64,000 nt of DNA. Source: Palsa-504 sp963753195 (GTDB taxonomy: Bacteria > Actinomycetota > Actinomycetes > Streptosporangiales > Streptosporangiaceae). The DNA lies in assembly GCA_963753195.1 (NCBI GenBank), contig CAVWBH010000005.1, positions 1 through 64,000 of the forward strand, written 5' to 3'. How positions within the stretch are numbered: the first letter of the stretch is position 1; every line of letters begins with the position of its first letter. The translations under genes and the position numbers were made by a program. Positions 26,964-35,307 of the stretch are shown here, piece after piece. The notes beneath the pieces were generated by a model. It was not told the DNA's origin, ran no database searches, and was given only the letters and a program-made list of their open reading frames with translations.

Positions 26964-27686
26964 TCAGCCGCGCGGGCGGCGGGCGACGTGCACCGCCACC
27001 ACGCCGAGGCTCAGGTTGCGCCATCGCACCGCCGACCAGCCCGCTGCCTCGATCAGCCCGGCCAGGTCGCGCTGGCCCGGCCAGTCCGTGATCGACTCGG
27101 CCAGGTACTGGTAGGCCTCCGGGCTGCGGGCCGCCCGCCGCGCGATGGCCGGAAGGACGTTGATCAGGTAACGCCGGTAAAGCATATCGACCGGAGGGAT
27201 CGGGATCGTGCTGAACTCGCAGATCACGAGGCGGCCGCCGGGCCGGGTCACCCGGCGCATCTCGGCCAGGGCCTGCCCCGTGTCGGCCACGTTGCGCAGC
27301 CCGAACGAGATCGTCACCGCGTCGAACGCCTCGTCGCGGAACGGCAGCCGGAGCGCGTCCCCCGCCACCAGGCCCAGGCGGCCGGTATTGCCCTGCTCGC
27401 GGTCAGCTAGCCGGGACTGCCCGGCTTGCAGCATGCCCAGGGAGAAGTCGCAGGCGACGCAGTCGGCGCCGGTGGCGGTGAAGGACAGGGACGACGTGGC
27501 CGTGCCGGCGGCCAGGTCGAGGACGCGGTCGCCGGGCCCGGCGCCGGTGATCCGGGCCACGGCGCGGCGCCACAGCCGGACCTGGCCCCCGGACAGCAGG
27601 TCGTTGAGCAGGTCGTAACGGCCCGCGATGGCGTCGAACATCGCCGCGACATCGCCGGGCTGCTTGTCGAGGTCAGCACGCGGCAT
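26964..27686 (-). CDS. menG: Demethylmenaquinone methyltransferase
   Basis: S-adenosylmethionine-dependent C-methyltransferase making menaquinone from demethylmenaquinone (UbiE/MenG family), 240 residues. Motifs: F-D-A-I-A-G-R-Y-D-L-L-N-D-L at the N-terminus, V-L-D-L-A-A-G-T-A-T (motif I) near residue 56, and F-D-A-V-T-I-S-F-G-L-R-N-V. It precedes the menJ-like reductase and nuo operon on the same strand, but the Rex-type promoter lies between them, so it may be transcribed separately. Mycobacteria have a similar menG-menJ-polyprenyl synthase neighbourhood. Confidence 0.93.
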   Translation of the reverse strand: MPRADLDKQPGDVAAMFDAIAGRYDLLNDLLSGGQVRLWRRAVARITGAGPGDRVLDLAAGTATSSLSFTATGADCVACDFSLGMLQAGQSRLADREQGNTGRLGLVAGDALRLPFRDEAFDAVTISFGLRNVADTGQALAEMRRVTRPGGRLVICEFSTIPIPPVDMLYRRYLINVLPAIARRAARSPEAYQYLAESITDWPGQRDLAGLIEAAGWSAVRWRNLSLGVVAVHVARRPRG

Positions 27687-27722
27687 GGCCCCAGCCTAGG
27701 GGAACGCGGGCGGCGGGATGCG

Positions 27723-29870
27723 TCAGAGCAGCGCCGGGCGCTGCCACGGCTGGCCGAGCACGTGCTGGGCCAGGAAGGCCAGGACGGTCTCGTACCAGAT
27801 CCGCGCGTTGCCGGGGGTGAGGATCCAGTGGTTCTCGTCCGGGAAGTAGAGGAACTTGGCCTCCAGCCCGTACCTGGACAGGTCCCACCACAGGCGCAGC
27901 GCTTCTGACACCGGTACCCGGTAGTCCTTGTTGCCGTGGATGACCAGCATCGGCGTCCGGATCTTCTCGATGTGCCGATGCGGCGAGTTGGCCTCGTACA
28001 TCTCCGGCTGGGTGAGCGGGTCGCCGAACTGCGGGCGCCAGAACATCGGGTGGTCGGTGGTGCCGAACATCTGGTCCAGGGCCCACAGCCCGGCGTGCGA
28101 AACGATGGCCTGGAAGCGGTCGGTGTGGCCGGCCATCCAGTTGGCCATGTAGCCGCCGTACGAGCCGCCCATCATGGCGACCCGGTCCGCGTCGATGTCC
28201 GGGCGGGAGGCCACCGGCTCGGTCGCGGCCATGATGTCGCCGAAGGGCCGCTCGCCCCAGCTGTGGTAACCCCGGGCGATGAACTCCTGACCGTAACCGG
28301 TGGACAGCGCCGGGTCCGGCAGCAGCACGGCGTAGCCACGGGCGGCCATCAGCCACGGGTTCCACCGCCAGGACCAGCCGTTCCAGCTGCTCATGGGGCC
28401 GCCGTGCACCCACAGCAGCAGCGGCGCCGGGCTGGCGGCCGACGCGCCGGAGGGCAGCACCAGCCAGGACCGGATCGGCCGGCCGTCGTCGGCGGCCGCC
28501 ACCACCTCCTCGACCCGGCCCGGCACGGTCAGCGGCACGCCCGGCGCCGCCAGCGGGACCGGGGCGGCCGCGGCCGCGTCCAGTTCGAGGCGCACCGGGG
28601 TGGGCGGCGAGTCCACCGCCGACCGCAGGGCGTACAGGTAGCGTCCGTCCGGCGACGGGTTCAGGTCGGTGTACACGCCGTTGTCGCCGGTCACCTGCCT
28701 GACCTCGCCGGTCGCCGCGTCGACGCGGAACACCGGCCGCCGGCCGGTGTCATCGGCGGCGAAGTACACGGCGCGGGAATCGGGCGACCAGGCGGCCTCG
28801 GCCGGCCACCGGTCCAGGCCGGGCAGCAGGTCGCGCCCCGTTTCGCCGCCCCCGCCCGCGCCGCTGACAGCGCCCGCGCCGTTGACCGCGAGCAGCACCA
28901 GGGTGACGTCGGGCGGGAGCTCGGCGGTGCTCTGCGTCTCGCGCAGGCAGACGATGAGCCGGCCGTCGGGCGAGACGCGGGGACTGGAGAAGTTGTACTC
29001 CGGCGCGCTGAGCAGCACCTGGCGCTTCGCGCTGGCGACGTCGATGGCCACCAGCTCGGCGTGCGACAGCCCGGCGGGATCCCATTGCCACCAGCCGGTC
29101 AGCACCGAGGTGCCGTCCGGGGTCAGCTCGAACGTCTCCTCGTCGAGCGCCCGGCCCGGTTCCGGGGTCAGATCGCGCATCCCGGCGAACTGCTCCGGAT
29201 CCTCGGTCCCCGCGAGCTTGGAGAGTCGTTCGGCCTCTCGTAGCCGGTCCGGGCCGACATGGAACAGCCGCACCTGGTCCGGTCCCAGGTCGTGATCCCA
29301 GAACCGGACCGGCGCGGACTCGTGCAAGATGGCGGTCACCCCGGCGTCGCCCCGCTCCTTGCGCAGCCTGGCGTCATCGGCGGCGGTGCTGTCGGCCGGG
29401 GGGACGGGCAGCACCGGCGAGCTCACCACGACGGCCCCGTTGCCCGCGGCCACCTCGGCCGCGGTGATCCCGCCCGGCAGCGCGGCGACGACGCGGGCCT
29501 CACCCCCGGCGGGAGGAAGCAGCCAGAGCGCGCCCACGTCGGCCGCGGCGCCGTCGCGGCGGGCCTGGCCGGCCCCGGGATCCGGCCGCCGGGAGGTGAA
29601 CAGCAGCGACCCGTCCGGACCGAACCGCGGGCTGGCCTCGCCTTCGGCGGACCGGGTCAGCCGCCGCGGCGATCCGCCGCCGGGATCGATCCGCCACAGG
29701 CTGGTCAGGTACTTCTTCCCGTCGGCGCTCAGGGTCTGCACCGCCGCGGCCAGCCAGCTCCCGTCCGGCGACAGCCGCAGCGACCCGATCCGCGGTATGG
29801 CGACGTAGTCCGCCAGGTCGTGGAACGGCGTGGCGGACGGGCGGCCCTGGGCAGGCGATTGCGCGCTCAA
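27723..29870 (-). CDS. S9-family prolyl oligopeptidase-like serine peptidase
   Basis: Cytosolic peptidase of 715 residues: an N-terminal beta-propeller (TolB/WD-like repeats with S-P-D-G-x-x-L/W blades near residues 38, 300 and 420) then a C-terminal alpha/beta-hydrolase. The nucleophile motif is G-G-S-Y-G-G-Y, with a His in D-E-N-H-W-I near the end and an intervening Asp expected near V-S-E-A-L. The start is TTG with GGGAG 6 nt upstream. It most resembles acylaminoacyl or dipeptidyl peptidases of the S9C type; the substrate is unknown. Confidence 0.88.
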   Translation of the reverse strand: MSAQSPAQGRPSATPFHDLADYVAIPRIGSLRLSPDGSWLAAAVQTLSADGKKYLTSLWRIDPGGGSPRRLTRSAEGEASPRFGPDGSLLFTSRRPDPGAGQARRDGAAADVGALWLLPPAGGEARVVAALPGGITAAEVAAGNGAVVVSSPVLPVPPADSTAADDARLRKERGDAGVTAILHESAPVRFWDHDLGPDQVRLFHVGPDRLREAERLSKLAGTEDPEQFAGMRDLTPEPGRALDEETFELTPDGTSVLTGWWQWDPAGLSHAELVAIDVASAKRQVLLSAPEYNFSSPRVSPDGRLIVCLRETQSTAELPPDVTLVLLAVNGAGAVSGAGGGGETGRDLLPGLDRWPAEAAWSPDSRAVYFAADDTGRRPVFRVDAATGEVRQVTGDNGVYTDLNPSPDGRYLYALRSAVDSPPTPVRLELDAAAAAPVPLAAPGVPLTVPGRVEEVVAAADDGRPIRSWLVLPSGASAASPAPLLLWVHGGPMSSWNGWSWRWNPWLMAARGYAVLLPDPALSTGYGQEFIARGYHSWGERPFGDIMAATEPVASRPDIDADRVAMMGGSYGGYMANWMAGHTDRFQAIVSHAGLWALDQMFGTTDHPMFWRPQFGDPLTQPEMYEANSPHRHIEKIRTPMLVIHGNKDYRVPVSEALRLWWDLSRYGLEAKFLYFPDENHWILTPGNARIWYETVLAFLAQHVLGQPWQRPALL

Positions 29871-29915
29871 CAGATACTCCCGTGCTGTCGGTGGGCCCCG
29901 AAGCGTTCCGGCGGG

Positions 29916-31223
29916 CTAGCCGGCCTCGGTGATCATGGCGGCGCCCACGGTCGCGTTGGTGGCCTCGTCGATCAGGATGAGGCCACCGGTGGTCCGGTTC
30001 CGGGCGTAAGGATCACAGAAGATGGGCTGGGTGAGGCGGAGCCGCACCCGGCCGACCTCGTTCAGGCTGAGCTGGGTCGCCGATTCGTCGCGGTGCAGGG
30101 TATTCACGTCGATCCGGTAGTGCAGGTCGGTGACGATGGCCTTCACCGTGCGCGAGGTGTGCTTGACGATGAGCCTGCTGCGCCGGGTCAGCACCTGGTC
30201 GGAGTCCATCCAGCACAGCATGGCCTCGATGTCCTGGGCCACGGCGGGCCGGTTATTCGGCCGGCAGATCATGTCGCCGCGGGAGATGTCCACGTCGTGG
30301 TCGAGCAGCAGCGTCACCGACATGGGCGGGAACGCCTCGGCGACCGGGGCCCCGGCCGCCTCGATACCGCGGATGGTGGTGGTGAAGCCGGACGGAAGGT
30401 GCAGGACCTCGTCACCCGGCTTGAGCACGCCGCCGGCGACCTGGCCGGCGTAGCCGCGGTAGTCGTGCAGCACGGCGTCGGTCGCGGCCTGCGGGCGGAT
30501 GACGTACTGCACCGGGAACCGGACGTCGATCAGGTTGCGGTCCGAGGCGATGTGCACGTGCTCCAGGTGGTGCAGCAGCGAGGGCCCGTCGTACCAGGGC
30601 ATGTTGGCCGACCGGTCGACCACGTTGTCCCCGTGCAGCGCGGAGATCGGCACGAAGGTGAGGTCGCCGATGTCCAGCCGGGCCGCGAAGGCGGAGAACT
30701 CCTCGCAGATCCGCTCGAACACGCCGGCGTCGTAGCCGACCAGGTCCATCTTGTTCACCGCGAGCACCATGTGCGGCACCCGCAGCAACGTGGCCAGGAA
30801 CGCGTGCCGGCGTGACTGCTCGGTCAGCCCGTTGCGCGCGTCGACCAGCACCACGGCCAGGTCGGCCGTGGACGCGCCGGTCACCATGTTGCGGGTGTAC
30901 TGGATGTGGCCAGGAGTGTCGGCGATGATGAACTTCCGCCGGGGCGTCGCGAAGTACCGGTAGGCGACGTCGATCGTGATGCCCTGTTCCCGCTCGGCGC
31001 GCAGGCCGTCGGTCAGCAAGGCCAGGTTGGTGTAGTCCTCACCCCGGTCCCGGCTGGTCCGCTCGACCGCCTCCAGCTGATCGGCGAAGATCGCCTTGGA
31101 ATCGTAGAGCAGCCGCCCGATCAGCGTCGACTTGCCGTCGTCGACCGAGCCGGCCGTCGCGAACCGCAGGATGTCCATCCGGGGGGCCAGCGGGGCGCTC
31201 CCCCCGCGGCTAACAGAGTCCAT
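29916..31223 (-). CDS. cysN: Sulfate adenylyltransferase subunit 1 (GTPase)
   Basis: EF-Tu-like GTPase that drives formation of adenosine 5'-phosphosulfate together with CysD, 435 residues. G-S-V-D-D-G-K-S-T (P-loop), D-T-P-G-H and N-K-M-D are the G1, G3 and G4 motifs; the D-G-L-x-x-E-R-E-Q-G-I-T-I-D-V-A-Y switch block is typical of CysN. No APS kinase domain is fused at the C-terminus. The ATG overlaps the cysD stop by one base (TGATG). A second in-frame Met (residue 16) is an alternative start. Confidence 0.95.
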   Translation of the reverse strand: MDSVSRGGSAPLAPRMDILRFATAGSVDDGKSTLIGRLLYDSKAIFADQLEAVERTSRDRGEDYTNLALLTDGLRAEREQGITIDVAYRYFATPRRKFIIADTPGHIQYTRNMVTGASTADLAVVLVDARNGLTEQSRRHAFLATLLRVPHMVLAVNKMDLVGYDAGVFERICEEFSAFAARLDIGDLTFVPISALHGDNVVDRSANMPWYDGPSLLHHLEHVHIASDRNLIDVRFPVQYVIRPQAATDAVLHDYRGYAGQVAGGVLKPGDEVLHLPSGFTTTIRGIEAAGAPVAEAFPPMSVTLLLDHDVDISRGDMICRPNNRPAVAQDIEAMLCWMDSDQVLTRRSRLIVKHTSRTVKAIVTDLHYRIDVNTLHRDESATQLSLNEVGRVRLRLTQPIFCDPYARNRTTGGLILIDEATNATVGAAMITEAG

Positions 31224-32134
31224 CAGAAGTACCCCTCGCGCTTACGGTCTTCCATCGCCGCCTCGCTGACCCGGTCATCCCCGCGGGTCTGGCCGCGCTC
31301 GGTGATCCGGGTCGCCGCCACCTCCGTGATGACCTCGGCCACCGTGGCGGCCGAGGAGGAGACCGCCCCGGTGCCGGTCATGTCGCCCACCGTCCGGTAC
31401 CGCACGGTCGCGGTGAACAGCGGCTCTTCCTCGCTCCGCGTCACGAAGGGGCTGTCGGCCAGCAGCAGGCCGTCCCGCTCGAAGACCACCCGTTCGTGCG
31501 CGAAGTAGATGGACGGGATCTCCAGCTCCTCCCGCTCGATGTAGGCCCAGACGTCCAGCTCGGTCCAGTTGGACAGCGGGAACACCCTGATGTGCTCGCC
31601 GCGGTGCAGCCGGGTGTTGTACAGGCTCCACAGTTCCGGCCGCTGGTTCTTCGGGTCCCACTGGCCGAACTCGTCCCGGAACGAGAACACCCGCTCCTTG
31701 GCCCGGGCCTTCTCCTCGTCCCGGCGCGCGCCGCCGAACAGCGCGTCGAACCGGTGCTCCTCGATCGCGTCCAGCAGGGTCACCGTCTGCAGCCGGTTCC
31801 GGCTGGCGTGCCTGCCGGTCTCCTCGGTGACGCGCCTGGCGTCGATCGAGTCCTGCACGGACGCGACGACGAGCCGCACCGCGAGCTCCGCCACCCGGCG
31901 GTCACGGAACTCGAGCACTTCGGGAAAGTTGTGCCCGGTGTCCACGTGCATGACCGGGAACGGGATCTTGGCCGGCCAGAACGCCTTCGCCGCCAGCGAC
32001 AGCATGACGATGGAGTCCTTGCCACCGGAGAACAGCAGCACCGGGCGCTCGAACTCGGCCCCGACCTCCCGCATCACGTGGATCGCCTCAGCCTCGAGCA
32101 CGTCGAGCTGGGACAGCTGGTAATCAGGGGGCAT
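31223..32134 (-). CDS. cysD: Sulfate adenylyltransferase subunit 2
   Basis: Catalytic ATP sulfurylase subunit of the PP-loop family, 303 residues, forming adenosine 5'-phosphosulfate from ATP and sulfate. The PP-loop is F-S-G-G-K-D-S near residue 30; H-V-D-T-G-H-N-F-P-E and the C-terminal D-R-K-R-E-G-Y-F are diagnostic. ATG 32134 has GGAAG 6 nt upstream and gives the normal length; the longer frame to 32191 adds 19 atypical residues. It begins 11 nt inside the 3' end of cysQ. Confidence 0.95.
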   Translation of the reverse strand: MPPDYQLSQLDVLEAEAIHVMREVGAEFERPVLLFSGGKDSIVMLSLAAKAFWPAKIPFPVMHVDTGHNFPEVLEFRDRRVAELAVRLVVASVQDSIDARRVTEETGRHASRNRLQTVTLLDAIEEHRFDALFGGARRDEEKARAKERVFSFRDEFGQWDPKNQRPELWSLYNTRLHRGEHIRVFPLSNWTELDVWAYIEREELEIPSIYFAHERVVFERDGLLLADSPFVTRSEEEPLFTATVRYRTVGDMTGTGAVSSSAATVAEVITEVAATRITERGQTRGDDRVSEAAMEDRKREGYF

Positions 32135-32907
32135 TGGTGACTTCCCGGATGGCTTGCAGGAGCGGGCCGGCCAGTACCGGCCGGCAGACAAGGATATCCG
32201 GCATCAGCAGGTCGGGCTGGTTGTAGGCCAGCGGCGACCCGTCGATGCGCGAGGCGTGCAGCCCGGCGGCCCGGGCGACCGCGACCGGCGCGGCGGTGTC
32301 CCACTCGTAGAACCCGCCGGCGTGCACGTACGCATCAGCCTCGCCGCAGACCACGGCGGCCACCTTAGCGCCCGCTGAGCCGAGCGGTACCAGTTCCGCA
32401 TCAATGAGGTCGGAAATGTCCCGAACGAGCTGTGGTGCGCGCGTCCGGCTCACCACGATGCGCACCCGGCCTGCGGCCCCGCGCGCGCCGGCGGCCACGC
32501 TGGCACCGCCCGGAACGGTGGACAAGACCATGCCCTGAGCAGGCAGGGCGACGGCCCCGGCGGTGAGGTCCCCGGAGCCGGCGGCATCGCCGCGGGCCCA
32601 CAGGGCTACGTGCACGGCCCAGTCGGTGCGGCCCGGGTCACCGAACTCCCGGGTGCCGTCGAGCGGGTCGACGATCCAGACCCTGCGGGCGGCCAGCCGC
32701 GCCGGATCGTCCGCGCCCTCCTCGGACAGGACCACGTCGCCGGGGCGGCGGGACGGCCAGTTCCGCGGTGAGGAATTCGTGCGAACGCCGGTCGCCGTCC
32801 TTGCGCAGCAGGTCCGGCTCGCCACCCCGCGCCCGCAGGCCGAGCAGCCGCTCGCCCGCCGCGGCGGCCAGGTCGCGCGCGAGCACATGGTCGTTTCCTG
32901 CCGTCAC
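32124..32907 (-). CDS. cysQ: 3'(2'),5'-bisphosphate nucleotidase (CysQ-like), frameshifted
   Basis: Inositol-monophosphatase-fold enzyme that hydrolyses 3'-phosphoadenosine 5'-phosphate from sulfate assimilation. The N-terminus M-T-A-G-N-D-H-V-L-A-R-D-L starting at 32907 reads well to about L-T-A-E-L-A (near 32760); the rest (R-R-P-G-D-V-V-L-S-E-E-G then W-I-V-D-P-L-D-G-T-R-E-F) is one frame away. One missing base in the CCCGCC run near 32750-32757 explains it. The metal-site residues E-E and D-P-L-D-G-T are intact. It heads cysQ-cysD-cysN, which supports the function. Confidence 0.83.
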
Positions 32908-32993
32908 TGCCTCTCCTTCGTTCCGGGCACCCGCCCACCATCAGCAGCCGCCGCGCGGCGCTCATTCCCGGACCTCACAAGTCCGGGCCAGGC

Positions 32994-33597
32994 TCAGCGT
33001 GGTAGATGCTGCTGCGCCACGGCCAGGCCCTTGCTGACCAGCGTCTCGGCGGCATCCGCGCCGCGGTCGACCAGGAACGGGAGGTCCTTGCGCTCGGCCG
33101 CGGTGAAGTCGCGCAGCACGAAGGCGGCCGGATCCATCCGGCCCGGCGGCCGTCCGATGCCGAACCTGACCCGGTAGTACTCGCGCGTGCCGAGCGCGCG
33201 GGTGATCGAGCGGAGCCCGTTATGGCCGTTGTCGCCACCGCCGAACTTCAGCCGCACCGAGCCGAACGGAAGGTCCAGTTCGTCGTGCACGACCACGAGC
33301 CGGCCGGGCGGGACCTTGTAGAACGCAGCCAGCGCGGCGACCGGCCCGCCGGAGGTGTTCATGTAGGAGCGCGGCCGGGCCACGGTGACGGGAATCCCGG
33401 CCAGGGAGCCGTCGGCGATGTCGCTGCCCGACCGGTGCGCCTTGAAGCGCACGCCGACGCCGCTGGCCCGCTCGGCGAGCAGGCCGGCCACCAGCTGGCC
33501 GATGTTGTGCCTGTTGCCCGCGTACTCCGGTCCGGGGTTGCCGAGGCCGGCGATGATCCAGCGTTCGGGGGTCAGCCGGCCTGCTCCCCTTCGCCAT
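32994..33597 (-). CDS. pth: Peptidyl-tRNA hydrolase, start uncertain
   Basis: Releases tRNA from stalled peptidyl-tRNAs, an essential housekeeping step. Family motifs: W-I-I-A-G-L-G-N-P-G-P-E-Y-A-G-N-R-H-N-I-G, then the catalytic-region V-V-V-H-D-E-L-D-L-P and G-G-G-D-N-G-H-N-G-L. The frame with these motifs has no ATG, GTG or TTG before L-G-N-P-G. Either it starts at a CTG (33575) that overlaps the rplY TGA as CTGA, or the CCCCC run at about 33567-33571 has one base too many; removing one C would extend the protein to an ATG at 33597 (M-A-K-G-S-R-P-A-D-P-E-R-W). From CTG it has 193 residues, the normal size. Confidence 0.88.
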
Positions 33598-34210
33598 CCG
33601 CGGCCGCCTCAGCCACCGGCTCCGGCACTTCGCCCGTCTCTTCTCCCTCTTCCGCCTCGGGCTCCACGGCGATGACCTGGTTGACCACGTGCAGGACCAG
33701 GGTCTCCGGGTCGACCTGCAGGCTAACGCCGGGGGGGAGCTTCAGGTCGCTGGCGTGGACCGCGTCGCCGATCTCCATGCCCGTCACGTCGACCTCAATG
33801 GCCTGCGGGATGCTGGTCGCCTCGGCCTCGACCGGGATCTGCACGAGCTGCTGCTCCAGCATCCCGTCCGGCACGATGTCGCCGGTCACCCGGACCTGCA
33901 CGTCGACGGTGACCTTCTCGCCCCGGCGGACCAGGATCAGGTCGACGTGCTCCAGGACGCCCCTGACCGGATCACGCTGCACCGACTTGGGCAGGGCGAT
34001 CTCGCTCCCGTTCCCCAGGCCGTCCAGGTACAGCAGCACGTTCGGCGTCTTCAGCGCCAGCATCAGCTGGTGCCCGGGCAGGTTCAGGTGGCGGGTGTCC
34101 GTGCCGTGGCCGTACAGCACGGCGGGCACCAGGCCCTCGCGGCGGATACGGCGGGCAGCGCCCTTGCCGAACTCGTCACGAGTCTGGGCGGCGATATGAA
34201 CCTCGGGCAC
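33572..34210 (-). CDS. rplY: 50S ribosomal protein L25/general stress protein Ctc
   Basis: 5S rRNA-binding protein of 212 residues: an L25 domain (about 1-92; R-D-E-F-G-K-G-A-A-R-R-I-R-R-E-G-L-V-P-A-V-L-Y-G) followed by the TL5/Ctc-type beta domain and a very acidic Glu-rich tail. GTG start with GGAG 8 nt upstream. Neighbours prs and pth match the order in mycobacteria and Streptomyces. Its stop lies at the pth start region. Confidence 0.95.
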   Translation of the reverse strand: MPEVHIAAQTRDEFGKGAARRIRREGLVPAVLYGHGTDTRHLNLPGHQLMLALKTPNVLLYLDGLGNGSEIALPKSVQRDPVRGVLEHVDLILVRRGEKVTVDVQVRVTGDIVPDGMLEQQLVQIPVEAEATSIPQAIEVDVTGMEIGDAVHASDLKLPPGVSLQVDPETLVLHVVNQVIAVEPEAEEGEETGEVPEPVAEAAADGEGEQAG

Positions 34211-34329
34211 GTTACTGTCTCCTCAACTCGGGCGCGACGCGGAACGAAGTGTAGCCGACAACTGCGGCGCGCGCCCAAGTGGCGCCCAGAACGCCCGCTC
34301 GCCGCCGCCGGGGTCAGGTGCCGCCGGGG

Positions 34330-35307
34330 TCAGGTCTGGCCGTCGAACAAGCTGGTGACCGAGCCGTCGCTGAAGACCTCGCTGATGGCCCGGGCGAGCA
34401 GCGGCGCGATTGACAGCACCGTGAGCTTGTCGAACCGCTTCTCCTGCGGGACGGGCAGCGTGTTGGTGATGATGACCTCGCTGATCCTGGAGTTTTTCAG
34501 GATGTCCACCGCGGACCCGGACAGCACCCCGTGCGTGGCGGTGGCGATGACCTGGGCCGCACCCTGCTCGAACAGCGCGTCGGCGGCCTTGGATATCGTC
34601 GCCCCGGTGTCGATCATGTCGTCCACCAGGATGCAGGTGCGGCCCGCCACCTCGCCGACCACCTCGAACATCCTGACCTGGTTGGCCATATCCGGGTCGC
34701 GCCGCTTGTGGATGATGGCCAGTGGGCAGCCGAGCCGGTCCGTCCACCGCTCGCACACCCGGACCCGGCCGGCGTCGGGCGCGACCACGGTGACCTGGCT
34801 GATGTCGAGCTTTTTCTCCAGGTGAGTGGCCAGGATGGACAGGGCGAACAAGTGGTCGACCGGGCCGTCGAAGAAGCCCTGGATCTGCGCGGTGTGCAGG
34901 TCGACGGCCATGAGCCGGTCCGCCCCGGCCGTCGCGAACAGGTCGGCCATGAGCCGGGCCGAGATCGGCTCGCGGCCCCGGTTCTTCTTGTCCTGCCTGG
35001 CGTAGCCGAAGAACGGTGTCACCACCGTGATGCGCCTGGCCGAGGCCCGCTTGAGGGCATCGACCATGATCAGCTGCTCCATGATCCACTCGTTGATCGG
35101 CGAGGTGTGGCTCTGCAGGACGAACACGTCGCAGCCACGGACCGATTCGAGGAACCGGACGAAGATCTCGCCGTTGGCGAAGTCGAAGAGCCTGGAGGGC
35201 GTCGGCTTGATACCCAGGCAGGCGGCCACCTCATCGGCCAGCTCGGGGTAGGCCCGGCCTGACACCAGCAGCAGCTTCTTCGTGCCCGGGGGCATGATCT
35301 CGTTCAC
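34330..35307 (-). CDS. prs: Ribose-phosphate pyrophosphokinase
   Basis: Makes phosphoribosyl pyrophosphate from ribose 5-phosphate and ATP for nucleotide, His and Trp synthesis; 325 residues, full length. F-F-G-Y-A-R-Q-D-K-K-N-R-G-R-E-P-I is the ATP-binding loop and C-I-L-V-D-D-M-I-D-T-G-A-T the phosphoribosyl-binding motif. GTG start overlaps the glmU stop as GTGA, so it is translationally coupled to glmU. The 119-nt gap to rplY contains a two-copy 16-nt direct repeat (gccgccggggtcaggt). Confidence 0.97.
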   Translation of the reverse strand: MNEIMPPGTKKLLLVSGRAYPELADEVAACLGIKPTPSRLFDFANGEIFVRFLESVRGCDVFVLQSHTSPINEWIMEQLIMVDALKRASARRITVVTPFFGYARQDKKNRGREPISARLMADLFATAGADRLMAVDLHTAQIQGFFDGPVDHLFALSILATHLEKKLDISQVTVVAPDAGRVRVCERWTDRLGCPLAIIHKRRDPDMANQVRMFEVVGEVAGRTCILVDDMIDTGATISKAADALFEQGAAQVIATATHGVLSGSAVDILKNSRISEVIITNTLPVPQEKRFDKLTVLSIAPLLARAISEVFSDGSVTSLFDGQT

